Made by a program: the position numbers and the translations under genes. A stretch of DNA of 64,000 bases from Thalassovita autumnalis (GTDB lineage Bacteria > Pseudomonadota > Alphaproteobacteria > Rhodobacterales > Rhodobacteraceae), in NCBI RefSeq assembly GCF_001458255.1, contig NZ_CYSB01000037.1, positions 33,801 through 97,800 of the forward strand. Reading direction: 5' to 3'. Shown here piece by piece: positions 37,600 through 45,864 of this stretch; the first letter of the stretch is position 1, and each line of letters starts with the position of its first letter. The notes under the pieces were generated by a model. The model was not told where the DNA came from, did not search any database, and was given only the letters and a program-made list of their open reading frames with translations.

Positions 37600-37675
37600 T
37601 TTGCGTCCTCCTGAGTAGCGCTTCTGCATCCGAGCCGGACAAGGTTTCCGCATCGGGATAGTTCAGCATGTTCAT

Positions 37676-38113
37676 CGTCCATTCTAGTGAGATCATATCG
37701 CGACATTCTCCACTTTCCGCCTGTGTTCGCTTCTGTGAATCGCAACCGAGTTGGGGTTGGGCGGAAAACCGAATGGGATGAAGTTCTTTGCGCGTGCATG
37801 CCGTGAGCAGGATCCGACAGTTGATTCGCGTCCTTTGTAGTTCCTGTAGTCGCTGTAGGTTCAAGCGTTATTTTAGACTGATACCTTAAAAAATGACCCA
37901 TGCTTGCAGTGCATCTGCGTAGCAGCTTTGTATCTGCAGGCCCGGTTTCCGCAGGCGTCGGATTTAGCGGAAATTGCCGTTGCCTTCCCTTGATGGCCAC
38001 CTGCAGGGTCAGACGAAGCAGCGAAACATTGAGTGACGGCAGGTTTTGAAGCGCTGAATAGAGAGCATTAGCTTCACAGGTGCGTGACGTGCTGCCGCAG
38101 GGCAAGAATCACG
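37676..38113. other. divergent spacer between ccmF and the SCO operon
   Basis: No convincing gene. It holds the leftward MerR-type promoter at 37834-37864. A 28-codon frame (37589-37675) overlaps the ccmF start by 11 nt and could be a coupled leader peptide, but its ribosome site is poor. Confidence 0.5.
37834..37864 (-). promoter_or_regulatory. MerR-type promoter of the ccmFGHI operon
   Basis: Leftward -35 TTGAAC and -10 TACAAA with a 19-nt spacer that starts CTACAGCGACTACAGG. The ccmF leader would be about 230 nt. Confidence 0.7.
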
Positions 38114-38271
38114 CTTGAACCTACAGTAGCTAGAGGGTGTAAACGCGCTTAAAATATAGAATCAAATTCGGGCGGAGCGGCGTGAAGCTTTCAGGTCTTC
38201 AAAAAGTGCTATGGGTATTGGCGGGCGTCGCGGCGCTCGTTTTCATCTGGCTGTTACTGTGGGCGGACTAC
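38114..38271 (+). repeat. copy 2 of the duplicated promoter plus SCO 5' end
   Basis: The intact copy of the 158-nt repeat also present at 30757-30914, 7.36 kb away in the same orientation. Here it leads into a full SCO gene. Confidence 0.85.
38115..38145 (+). promoter_or_regulatory. MerR-type promoter of the SCO-Dsb-metal operon
   Basis: Rightward -35 TTGAAC and -10 TAAACG with spacer CTACAGTAGCTAGAGGGTG (19 nt). It heads a run of at least ten tightly spaced genes to about 47.8 kb. Confidence 0.78.
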
Positions 38272-38784
38272 CGCGCCGATATTTCCCAAGCCGAGACCGA
38301 ACCACCTTTCCTTGCGCAGTTCGAACTGACGGACCATATGGGCATGATCCGCACCGAAGAGGACTTTGCGGGTCGCTGGATGCTTGTGTTCTTCGGGTTC
38401 GCCAATTGCCCAGATGTCTGCCCGACGACGCTTGCAGAGGTGGCGGCGGTCATGGATGGACTTGGCGAGGATGCCGCAAAAGTGCAGCCGATCTTCATCT
38501 CGATTGATCCCGAACGCGATACGCCAATGGCTCTTGCCGACTTTGTGCCGCGCTTTGATGCAGGCATCATCGGTCTGACCGGAACATCCGATCAGATCGC
38601 TGAGACCGCTGAAACCTTTCCGATCTACTTCGAACGGATCGAAGAGGCCAGCGCGCCGGATGGCTATACAATGGGGCACACATCGCACCTGTTCCTTTTT
38701 GATCCGCAGGCGGGCTTCGCCGATTCCTGGCCCTACGGCACACCCGCCGAAGAGATCCTTGCGGATCTGAGAGAGAGGATCTGA
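38182..38784 (+). CDS. SCO1/SenC copper chaperone
   Basis: A 200-residue membrane-anchored SCO protein: helix at about 8-28, copper-binding NCPDVCPTTL near residue 76 and the distant His in MGHTSHLFLFD near 163. SCO proteins load copper into the CuA site of cytochrome c oxidase or act as thiol reductants. GTG start with GGCGGAG upstream. First gene of the operon. Confidence 0.92.
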   Translation: MKLSGLQKVLWVLAGVAALVFIWLLLWADYRADISQAETEPPFLAQFELTDHMGMIRTEEDFAGRWMLVFFGFANCPDVCPTTLAEVAAVMDGLGEDAAKVQPIFISIDPERDTPMALADFVPRFDAGIIGLTGTSDQIAETAETFPIYFERIEEASAPDGYTMGHTSHLFLFDPQAGFADSWPYGTPAEEILADLRERI

Positions 38785-38789
38785 TCGCC

Positions 38790-39212
38790 ATGACCCGACT
38801 TTCCGGAGAAACGGCCCTTGTTCTTGCTTGGATCATTGCGCTTATCTCATCGCTTGCCGTGCTCTTTATTGGCGAGGTTCTTGGTCAAACGCCTTGCGTC
38901 CTTTGCTGGTTCCAGCGCGCCTTCATGTTCCCCCTGGCTGTCGTTCTTGGGCTCGGGCTGTGGTGGCAAGATCCTCGCGTGGGGCGCTATGGCGTTGCGC
39001 TGGCGCTTGGGGGGGCGGCGGTGGCGTTGTATCACATCGGCCTCTATGTCGGGCTGATCCCCGAGGCGATCCAGCCCTGCAAGGCGACCGGCCCCTCTTG
39101 TACCGACGACAACCAGGTGGTCTTCGGCATTCCGATTCCGCTGATGGCGCTTGTCGCCTTCACGATGATCGGGGTGCTGTCGGCCATTTCACTGAAGGAA
39201 AAACAAACATGA
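38790..39212 (+). CDS. dsbB: DsbB-type quinone-linked disulfide oxidase
   Basis: A 140-residue protein with four membrane helices, the first Cys pair in TPCVLCWFQR and the second in the periplasmic loop (PCKATGPSC). It reoxidises DsbA using quinone. Its stop overlaps the dsbA start as ATGA, so the oxidase and its partner are made together. Confidence 0.92.
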   Translation: MTRLSGETALVLAWIIALISSLAVLFIGEVLGQTPCVLCWFQRAFMFPLAVVLGLGLWWQDPRVGRYGVALALGGAAVALYHIGLYVGLIPEAIQPCKATGPSCTDDNQVVFGIPIPLMALVAFTMIGVLSAISLKEKQT

Positions 39213-39868
39213 ATCGACGCGGTCTCGTTCTATCCGTTCTGGCTGTTGGTGCCGCAGGTTTTGGCGGCGCGGCCTGGTATGCCACCCGCCCCCAACCCAT
39301 TGCAGAGGCAGTCCCTGTCGCGCCTGAAGTGAACGATGTGCTGATCCGGCCCTATTCCCCGATCCTCGGCCCCGAAACGGCACCTGTCACGATTGTCGAG
39401 TTTTTCGATCCAGCTTGCGAGGCCTGCCGCGCCTTCTATCCCGTGGTCAAGGATATCATGACTGAGCACGGTGATGCGGTCCGTGTCGTCATTCGATACA
39501 CTGCCTTTCACGGGGACGCTTCGGTGGAAGCGATCCGTGTTCTCGAAGCTGCGCGGATGCAGCATGTGTTCGAACCCGTGCTGGAAGCGGTCCTGCGCGA
39601 GCAGCCGCGATGGGCGTCCCATGGCACTCCGGCACCGGGTTTGATCCTTGAGATTGCCGCAAGCGGTGGTCTGGATGTCGAAGCTGCTCGGACACAGATG
39701 CTGGCCCCCGGTGTCGTGGCCGTGCTCAATCAGGACCGCGCTGATGTCGAAGCGGTTGGCGTTCGACAAACGCCCACGTTCTTCGTCAACGCCAAGCCAT
39801 TGAACCCGTTTGGTGAGGCAGAACTGCGGCGACTGGTCGCGGCGGAAGTTGCGGCCAGCCAAAGTTGA
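39209..39868 (+). CDS. DsbA-type thiol oxidoreductase
   Basis: A 219-residue thioredoxin-fold protein with an N-terminal signal or anchor (about 5-25) and EFFDPACEACRAFYP, active site CEAC, near residue 72, then QTPTFFVN with the cis-Pro. It introduces disulfides in the periplasm and pairs with the DsbB encoded just before. ATG at 39209. Confidence 0.9.
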   Translation: MNRRGLVLSVLAVGAAGFGGAAWYATRPQPIAEAVPVAPEVNDVLIRPYSPILGPETAPVTIVEFFDPACEACRAFYPVVKDIMTEHGDAVRVVIRYTAFHGDASVEAIRVLEAARMQHVFEPVLEAVLREQPRWASHGTPAPGLILEIAASGGLDVEAARTQMLAPGVVAVLNQDRADVEAVGVRQTPTFFVNAKPLNPFGEAELRRLVAAEVAASQS

Positions 39869-39896
39869 TGCTCGGCCAGATACAGGAGAATTCTTC

Positions 39897-40364
39897 ATGA
39901 CAAAACTATCTTACATCAACGGTTTGACCCTTGTCTTACTGCTCTCGGGCATGTCGACTCCGGCATTTGCCGGTTCGGAGGATGTGGTCGTCGAAAACGC
40001 GTGGTCCCGTGCTTCAATCGGGGTCAACCGCCCTGGTGCCGCCTATATGACTGTGCGCAACACCGGTGAAGACACGGTCACGCTGACCGGGCTTACAACA
40101 CCACTGGCCGTGATGCCCCAGATCCATGAGACGAAAACCAACGCCGACGGCGTCAGTTCTATGGCGCCTGCTGACGAAATCACGATTGAACCGGGCCAAA
40201 GCGTAGCATTGGAACCGGGCGGACTGCACGCCATGCTCATGAAGCTGCAAAACCCGATGATCGAAGGCGAGACCTTCCCACTGACACTGACGTTCTCGGA
40301 CGGTGGTGAAGTGACTGTTGAGGTCCCAATTCTGGGGATCGCCGCGCGCGGGCCGGAGAGCTGA
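39897..40364 (+). CDS. PCuAC copper chaperone (DUF461)
   Basis: A 155-residue secreted protein: signal peptide (cleavage after PAFA) and the copper motif, His in MPQIHETK, Met in SSMAPAD, then His and Met in GLHAMLMKL. PCuAC delivers Cu(I) to cytochrome oxidase CuA or to SCO proteins. AGGAGAA precedes the ATG at 39897. Flanked by two SCO genes, which fits the copper-delivery role. Confidence 0.92.
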   Translation: MTKLSYINGLTLVLLLSGMSTPAFAGSEDVVVENAWSRASIGVNRPGAAYMTVRNTGEDTVTLTGLTTPLAVMPQIHETKTNADGVSSMAPADEITIEPGQSVALEPGGLHAMLMKLQNPMIEGETFPLTLTFSDGGEVTVEVPILGIAARGPES

Positions 40365-40990
40365 TGCAGCGTCGGCATGTGGTCCAATACGGTGCAGCCG
40401 GTGTAGGCGCTGTCGCTCTGATGCTCGGGGTCGGCTGGTGGCGGGTAGACGGTCCCGGCGCACCAAAACCGGCCGGCCAAAGGCCTCTCCCCCTGTCGGC
40501 GATGGATTTCCGACTGACCGATCACGAAGGCAATGAAGTGGGCCCAGAAGCCCTGATTGGACGCCCGACCATGGTGTTTTTCGGGTTCACCTACTGCCCG
40601 GATGTCTGCCCCACGACGTTATCGGATATCTCAGGTTGGCTTGAAGATCTCGGGGACGACGCCGCGCGGATGAACGTGGTCTTCATCACAGTCGATCCAG
40701 AGCGGGACACGGCCGAGGCCATGGCCGAATATGTCGGCTATTTTCATCCGGCCATTCGCGGCTGGACGGGACCGGAAGACCAGATTTCCCGCGCTGTAGA
40801 AGCATTTCGTGCCTCGTATGAGCGCGTTCCGACCGAAGGCGGCGACTATACAATGAACCATACGGCAAGCGTATTCCTGTTCGATGCCAAGGGTGAACTC
40901 GTCACCATGATTGACTATCACGAGCCAAGAGAATTCGCAGTGCCGAAGATCCGGCGTGCACTGACAGAAGACGTAGAGGGGGCAACATGA
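40364..40990 (+). CDS. second SCO1/SenC protein
   Basis: A 208-residue protein with an N-terminal anchor, YCPDVCPTTL near residue 83 and MNHTASVFLFD near 168. It is clearly related to the SCO at 38182 but not a recent copy. Start overlaps the PCuAC stop (TGATG). Confidence 0.92.
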   Translation: MQRRHVVQYGAAGVGAVALMLGVGWWRVDGPGAPKPAGQRPLPLSAMDFRLTDHEGNEVGPEALIGRPTMVFFGFTYCPDVCPTTLSDISGWLEDLGDDAARMNVVFITVDPERDTAEAMAEYVGYFHPAIRGWTGPEDQISRAVEAFRASYERVPTEGGDYTMNHTASVFLFDAKGELVTMIDYHEPREFAVPKIRRALTEDVEGAT

Positions 40991-42360
40991 ATATTAGAAT
41001 TGTTTTGGCGAGCGCTGTGGTCGCAGGCGCTTTTTCGGTGACCGCCATCGCCATATCTGGCGTTCTTTCCAAAGAGCCAGTGCCTCCTGCGATTGCTGAA
41101 GCCACCCTCTGGACTCCCGATCCGCTCTCGATGCCTCAGATCGCCGACTACGATGTGACACCGCCCGCTGCATTTCACGCCGACAATGCTAGCCCAATGC
41201 GACCTCTGCCGCTCTTGCAATCCGTCTTCGCAGAAACCGCCTTGCCCGAGATTGAACCGCCTTTGATAACCTGGTCGCGTGAGATCGCGTCGGGCGAGAC
41301 GCTGGATGCGGTCCTGGCGAACGCGGGTATCGCTGCGCCTGCGCGTGCCGAAATCGCGCTCGCGCTTGGTGCAGAATATGACCTGCGCCGATTGCGCCCG
41401 GGCCATGAGATCACTGTGATCTCAAAGGTGGACGGAAATCCGAGCCGCGTGGAACTGGCAGTTGACGATGGGGTGCGGATCGAAACGGTCTTTGGTCAGG
41501 AACTTGTCACACGCGTGTTGGAGCCAGACCCTGAAATGGTGACGTTCGCGGGCGAGGCAGTGATCGAAAGCTCTGTCTTCGCGGCATTGGACAAGGCGGG
41601 CATCCCTGCTCGCTTTGCGGTCGACATGGCGCAGATGCTGGGCGGCACAGTGGATTTTCGACGCGAACTTTCCGGTGGCGAGACGATGCTTCTTCTTTGG
41701 CGCGAAGCGCGCGACGGAAACGAGAGGATCGGTCAGCCCGAACTTGCCTTTGCCGCACTGAATCTTGGTGAAACGGTCTACGAGATCGTCTGGCCGGATG
41801 ACGGCAGCGGCAAAGCGACGATCTATGTTGATGGAGAGGTCCTGCGTGTCTTTGCCCAACCGGTGGAAGGAGCGCGGCTGAGTTCCGTCTTTGGCCGTCG
41901 CACACACCCAGTCTATGGGAATGTGCGCATGCACACCGGCGTCGACTTTGCTGCAGCAAGCGGTACGCCGGTGAAAGCGACGGCGCCCGGACGCGTGAGC
42001 TTCATCGGACGTCGCGGTGGATATGGCCGGGTGGTGGAGATAGCGCATGGATCCGACACCCTGACACGATACGCACATCTCAGCGAGGTGCCGGACACAC
42101 TCGAACAAGGGCAGCGCGTGATGGCCGGAGACATGATCGGTCGCGTCGGTGCGACCGGCACCGCGACCGGCCCCAATCTGCATTATGAGGTTCTTGTCGA
42201 TGGTCGCCCGACGGATCCTCTCTCAGACGACCGACTGGCAGAGGCGGCCGAGCGGGATGCGGATGACACGGCTGCACTTGAGCGATTGGCTGAGGCACGC
42301 ACGCTACTGGCCGAGAGGCTCACCAGCGAATTTATGCAAACAACAACCGAAAGGCTTTAA
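40987..42360 (+). CDS. M23-family peptidoglycan endopeptidase
   Basis: A 457-residue protein: signal anchor (about 5-28), a LysM/OapA-like domain (about 95-150), and a C-terminal LytM/M23 domain with FGRRTHPVYG, the zinc ligands in MHTGVDFA, HLSEVP and LHYEVLVDG. It cleaves peptide bridges in the cell wall. Start overlaps the SCO stop by 4 nt. Confidence 0.9.
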   Translation: MNIRIVLASAVVAGAFSVTAIAISGVLSKEPVPPAIAEATLWTPDPLSMPQIADYDVTPPAAFHADNASPMRPLPLLQSVFAETALPEIEPPLITWSREIASGETLDAVLANAGIAAPARAEIALALGAEYDLRRLRPGHEITVISKVDGNPSRVELAVDDGVRIETVFGQELVTRVLEPDPEMVTFAGEAVIESSVFAALDKAGIPARFAVDMAQMLGGTVDFRRELSGGETMLLLWREARDGNERIGQPELAFAALNLGETVYEIVWPDDGSGKATIYVDGEVLRVFAQPVEGARLSSVFGRRTHPVYGNVRMHTGVDFAAASGTPVKATAPGRVSFIGRRGGYGRVVEIAHGSDTLTRYAHLSEVPDTLEQGQRVMAGDMIGRVGATGTATGPNLHYEVLVDGRPTDPLSDDRLAEAAERDADDTAALERLAEARTLLAERLTSEFMQTTTERL

Positions 42361-42363
42361 TCC

Positions 42364-42822
42364 ATGAAACGACTGGCTCTCGCCCTTGCAGTCACGCTGG
42401 CCTTGTTCCCCGCGGCGCAAGCTGTCGCCGATGCGATCCAGATTGATGTCCGGAAGACAAACGGCTGCGGCTGTTGTCTGTCCTGGATGAAGCACCTCGA
42501 GGAAAGCGGATTCGCGCCGACAGGCGAGGACATGTTCGGGGGATCTCTTGTGCGCTTCAAACTCGACAATGGCGTGCCTCAGCGCATGGTCTCCTGCCAT
42601 ACGGCTTTGGTCGACGGCTACGTGATCGAAGGACATGTACCGGCATCAGACATTCAGCGTTTGTTGGATGAGCGTCCAGATGCAGTGGGGTTGGCGGTGC
42701 CCGGAATGCCCTATGGATCGCCGGGCATGGGACCGGAAGACGATCGTGAGGCTTATGAGGTCTTCCTGATCCGCGGCGATGGATCGACCGAGATCTTTAG
42801 CAGTTATTCGGCCGCTGACTGA
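42364..42822 (+). CDS. DUF411 metal-binding protein
   Basis: A 152-residue secreted protein with a signal peptide (cleavage after AVADA) and TNGCGCCLSWMKHLEESGF, the defining DUF411 motif, plus SCHTALVDGYVIEGHVP. DUF411 proteins are found in copper-resistance clusters. Three nt after the M23 gene. Confidence 0.9.
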   Translation: MKRLALALAVTLALFPAAQAVADAIQIDVRKTNGCGCCLSWMKHLEESGFAPTGEDMFGGSLVRFKLDNGVPQRMVSCHTALVDGYVIEGHVPASDIQRLLDERPDAVGLAVPGMPYGSPGMGPEDDREAYEVFLIRGDGSTEIFSSYSAAD

Positions 42823-42844
42823 CGTATCGGCGAGACCTCAGCGC

Positions 42845-43630
42845 TTGGAACCCTTCTCCCCAATTACCCTTGGCTTTCTTGGAAGCCTGGCCGCCGGATC
42901 GCTGACCGCGGTCGGGGCGATCCCCGTTCTTTTCGGGCGCATCCCATCCCGGGCTACACGCGATCTGCTACTTGGCTTCGCAGCGGGTGTCATGCTCGCG
43001 GCCTCGTTTTTCTCGCTGATCATCCCGGCTCTCGATGCAGCCGAAGGACAGTTCGACAACGGTGCTCTCCCGGCGGCCATCGTTTGTGTTGCGATCCTGC
43101 TTGGCATGGGCGCGGTCGCTCTGATGAACGAATGGCTGCCGCATGAGCATTTCAAGACGGGGCGGGAAGGCCCAGACGCTGCTTCGCTGCGCCGCGTCTG
43201 GCTCTTCATCATTGCGATCACGATCCACAATTTCCCCGAAGGACTCGCCGTTGGTGTCGGGTTTGGGGCTGACGGTCTGTCTGGTGGCTTGCCGCTTGCG
43301 ATTGGCATCGGGCTGCAAAACGCTCCCGAGGGTCTCGCCGTAGCGGTCTCATTGCTTGGTGAGGGTTATTCCAGGCGCCGTGCGTGGGGGATTGCCGCCC
43401 TGACAGGTCTTGTCGAGCCGGTAGGCGGGCTTCTTGGGGCTGGGATCATCAGCATCTCGCAGCCGCTGTTGCCATGGGGGCTCGCCTTCGCCGCCGGGGC
43501 GATGCTCTACGTCATCAGCCACGAAATCATTCCCGAAACCCACCGTTCAGGCCATCAAAACAGGGCGACACTCGGTCTCGCAGCCGGCCTCGTGATCATG
43601 TTGTTCCTCGATGTATGGCTGGGAGGATGA
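42845..43630 (+). CDS. ZIP-family metal transporter (ZupT/GufA type)
   Basis: About 260 residues with eight membrane helices and the ZIP metal motifs HNFPEGLAVGVGFG in helix 4 and QNAPEGLAVAVS in helix 5. It would move Zn(II) or Fe(II) inward. The start is uncertain: TTG at 42845 or ATG at 42779, which overlaps DUF411. An importer next to exporters suggests balanced metal control. Confidence 0.85.
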   Translation: MEPFSPITLGFLGSLAAGSLTAVGAIPVLFGRIPSRATRDLLLGFAAGVMLAASFFSLIIPALDAAEGQFDNGALPAAIVCVAILLGMGAVALMNEWLPHEHFKTGREGPDAASLRRVWLFIIAITIHNFPEGLAVGVGFGADGLSGGLPLAIGIGLQNAPEGLAVAVSLLGEGYSRRRAWGIAALTGLVEPVGGLLGAGIISISQPLLPWGLAFAAGAMLYVISHEIIPETHRSGHQNRATLGLAAGLVIMLFLDVWLGG

Positions 43631-43631
43631 G

Positions 43632-44105
43632 ATGAAACTGACCCATTTCCAAGGTTTCATTGCGGCTGGAACTGCTTTTCTTGTCGATCAGGTGACAAAA
43701 GCAATTGTCGTCGCCAATGCGGCAGATTTGAGCGCCGGAATTCCGGTCTTTCCCGGTTTCAATCTCATCTACCTGCGCAACGATGGCGTGACATTCGGAT
43801 TACTTGGTGGCGCGCCATGGTGGAGCCTTACGGCGTTGGCCCTCGCTGTCTGCGGCTGGTTGACCGTCATGTTGGTGCGCACTGCCAACCCGGTTGAGGC
43901 TATCGCCTATGGTGCGATTATCGGTGGCGCGCTCGGCAACGTCCTCGACCGCATCCGGTTTCGGAGTGTGACGGACTTCCTCGATTTCTATGTCGGATCC
44001 ACGCATTGGCCCGCCTTCAACATGGCGGATGTTTTCGTGGTCAGTGGCGTGGGCCTACTGCTCATAGCCCCTTGGTTGAGCGCCAAGTTGAAAACAGGCA
44101 CATGA
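43632..44105 (+). CDS. lspA: prolipoprotein signal peptidase LspA
   Basis: A 157-residue protein with four membrane helices and the catalytic Asp pair in GNVLDRIRFRSVTDF and AFNMADVFV. It cuts lipoprotein signal peptides. GGGAGG precedes the ATG at 43632. LspA homologues occur in lead- and zinc-resistance operons (PbrC of Cupriavidus), which fits this island. Confidence 0.92.
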   Translation: MKLTHFQGFIAAGTAFLVDQVTKAIVVANAADLSAGIPVFPGFNLIYLRNDGVTFGLLGGAPWWSLTALALAVCGWLTVMLVRTANPVEAIAYGAIIGGALGNVLDRIRFRSVTDFLDFYVGSTHWPAFNMADVFVVSGVGLLLIAPWLSAKLKTGT

Positions 44106-45673
44106 TGGCGGGCTTGCGACCACTGACGGGTCGTGGCCGTTACATTCCCCTGCGATCAGGGATTAGCTTTGCAGCGGGCGGTTTAACGGTTTTAACCCTT
44201 CCACCATTCTCATGGCTCATCGTTGTTCCAGTCGCCTTCTCAGCACTCTTTCTCGTCCTCCGGCAGGTTTCGACAGCGCCTGCCTTCTTCATCGGCTGGG
44301 TCTTCGGAATGGGCCAGTTCGGGTTTGGAGTTTCCTGGATCGCCGAGAGCTTTTACGTCGATTCCGAACGTTTCGGTGCCCTTGCGATCCCGGCAGTCGC
44401 GGGACTGTCCGCCGGACTGGCCATTTTCCCGGCGATTGCGGCGATGTTATTTGCCACCATCATGCAGCGCCGTGCTGTCGGCGACACTACGGCAGGTCTT
44501 CTGCTTGCAACCTGCTGGGTTGCCGCAGAATGGCTGCGTGGTCATGTCCTGACAGGGTTTCCCTGGAACCTTGCCGCTTATGCCCTTGTCGAACACGCCG
44601 CTCTGCGCCAACCCGCCGCCTGGGTAGGAAGCTATGGGCTGAGCTTTCTCACGGTCTTTATAGGGCTGTTGCCCGGTGTGTTGATTGTGGCGGCACCAAA
44701 CAGACGCGTGCCTGTTCTCGTGCTCTTCGCCGTTGTGGTGATGGGCCTCTGGGGTGGCGGCGCGCTGCGTTTAGGGACGAATGTGCCTCCGACGGACAGC
44801 GCTTTGCGCATCGTCCAAGGCAATGTGCCGCAAGTCGAGAAGTGGGCACCGGGCAGCCGCGAGCGAACGCTGGAGAAATATTTGGGCTTGTCGGCGCAAC
44901 CTGGACGCTTCGACCTGTTGCTGTGGCCGGAAACGGCCTTTCCCGGTTTTCTGGACGAGGACGCCTTGGCGCGTAGGCGGCTATCCACGGTTCTGCCAGA
45001 CGGCAGGATCCTTTTGACAGGCGTGCCTGACCGCGTAGAGGGCGATGGGGGAACCCGATATTTCAACACGGTTCAAGCCTATGACGGCAGCGGCGAAATT
45101 CTGACGGGATATGCAAAACATCATCTTGTTCCGTTCGGGGAATATGTGCCCCTGAGAGGCTGGCTGCCGATCGAGCGGCTGACCGAAGGTTTGGGTGATT
45201 TCACGCCAGGACCAGGGCCACGCACGCTGGCGATCCCGGGTGCGCCTCTGGTCGCGGTGGCGATCTGTTACGAAATCATTTTTCCGGGCCAGGTAGTCGA
45301 TGACCTTTTTCGCCCCGACTGGATTTTCAACGCCACAAATGATGCCTGGTTCGGGACCAGCATCGGACCCGAGCAGCACCTCGCCTCCGCGCGCATGCGC
45401 GCGGTCGAAGAAGGGCTTCCTGTAGTCCGGGCGGCCAACACCGGGATTTCCGCGATCATCGACGCCAAGGGAGAGATCATCGCGCGCCTCGAGACCGGAC
45501 AAACTGGAGTCATAGATGCCAGCCTGCCGACAGCGCTTGCGCCCACACCTTACGCACGTTTCGGTGATTGGACATCGCTGGCGCTCATCTGTGCGGTCTG
45601 GGCTCTAGCCTTTACCGTCGGATTGGTCAGACGACGTTTCAATTCAGAAAAATCAAAATCGGAGGAATCGTGA
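44102..45673 (+). CDS. lnt: apolipoprotein N-acyltransferase Lnt
   Basis: A 523-residue protein: several N-terminal membrane helices and a nitrilase domain with the catalytic residues Glu in WPETAFPGF, Lys in YAKHHLVPFGEY and Cys in VAICYEIIFP. It adds the third acyl chain to lipoproteins after LspA. ATG at 44102 overlaps the lspA stop. The pair covers the last two steps of lipoprotein maturation. Confidence 0.92.
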   Translation: MMAGLRPLTGRGRYIPLRSGISFAAGGLTVLTLPPFSWLIVVPVAFSALFLVLRQVSTAPAFFIGWVFGMGQFGFGVSWIAESFYVDSERFGALAIPAVAGLSAGLAIFPAIAAMLFATIMQRRAVGDTTAGLLLATCWVAAEWLRGHVLTGFPWNLAAYALVEHAALRQPAAWVGSYGLSFLTVFIGLLPGVLIVAAPNRRVPVLVLFAVVVMGLWGGGALRLGTNVPPTDSALRIVQGNVPQVEKWAPGSRERTLEKYLGLSAQPGRFDLLLWPETAFPGFLDEDALARRRLSTVLPDGRILLTGVPDRVEGDGGTRYFNTVQAYDGSGEILTGYAKHHLVPFGEYVPLRGWLPIERLTEGLGDFTPGPGPRTLAIPGAPLVAVAICYEIIFPGQVVDDLFRPDWIFNATNDAWFGTSIGPEQHLASARMRAVEEGLPVVRAANTGISAIIDAKGEIIARLETGQTGVIDASLPTALAPTPYARFGDWTSLALICAVWALAFTVGLVRRRFNSEKSKSEES

Positions 45674-45840
45674 TGCTGGTGCTCGCAGGCTTTGTCGGAG
45701 GGGCGCTCTGGGGTGGCTATCTGGCGCAACGGCGGAAAGGGAACCGCCTGGATATACTTCAATACGCGACAAGCTTCGGTATTGCTTTCGGCCTGCTCGC
45801 TTTTTTCGCCTCGGTGATCCTCTTGCGCATCACGTCTTGA
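45673..45840 (+). CDS. small two-helix membrane protein
   Basis: A 55-residue protein with two membrane helices (about 2-16 and 33-52) around a basic loop (QRRKGNRLD). ATG at 45673 overlaps the lnt stop. No known family; its overlap with lnt argues that it is real. Confidence 0.6.
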   Translation: MLVLAGFVGGALWGGYLAQRRKGNRLDILQYATSFGIAFGLLAFFASVILLRITS

Positions 45841-45864
45841 GATTACTTTGGCACCGGCAACGAA

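Noticed and set aside
37589..37675. 28-codon frame overlapping the ccmF start
   Set aside because: Weak ribosome site and no similarity; kept only as a possible leader peptide.
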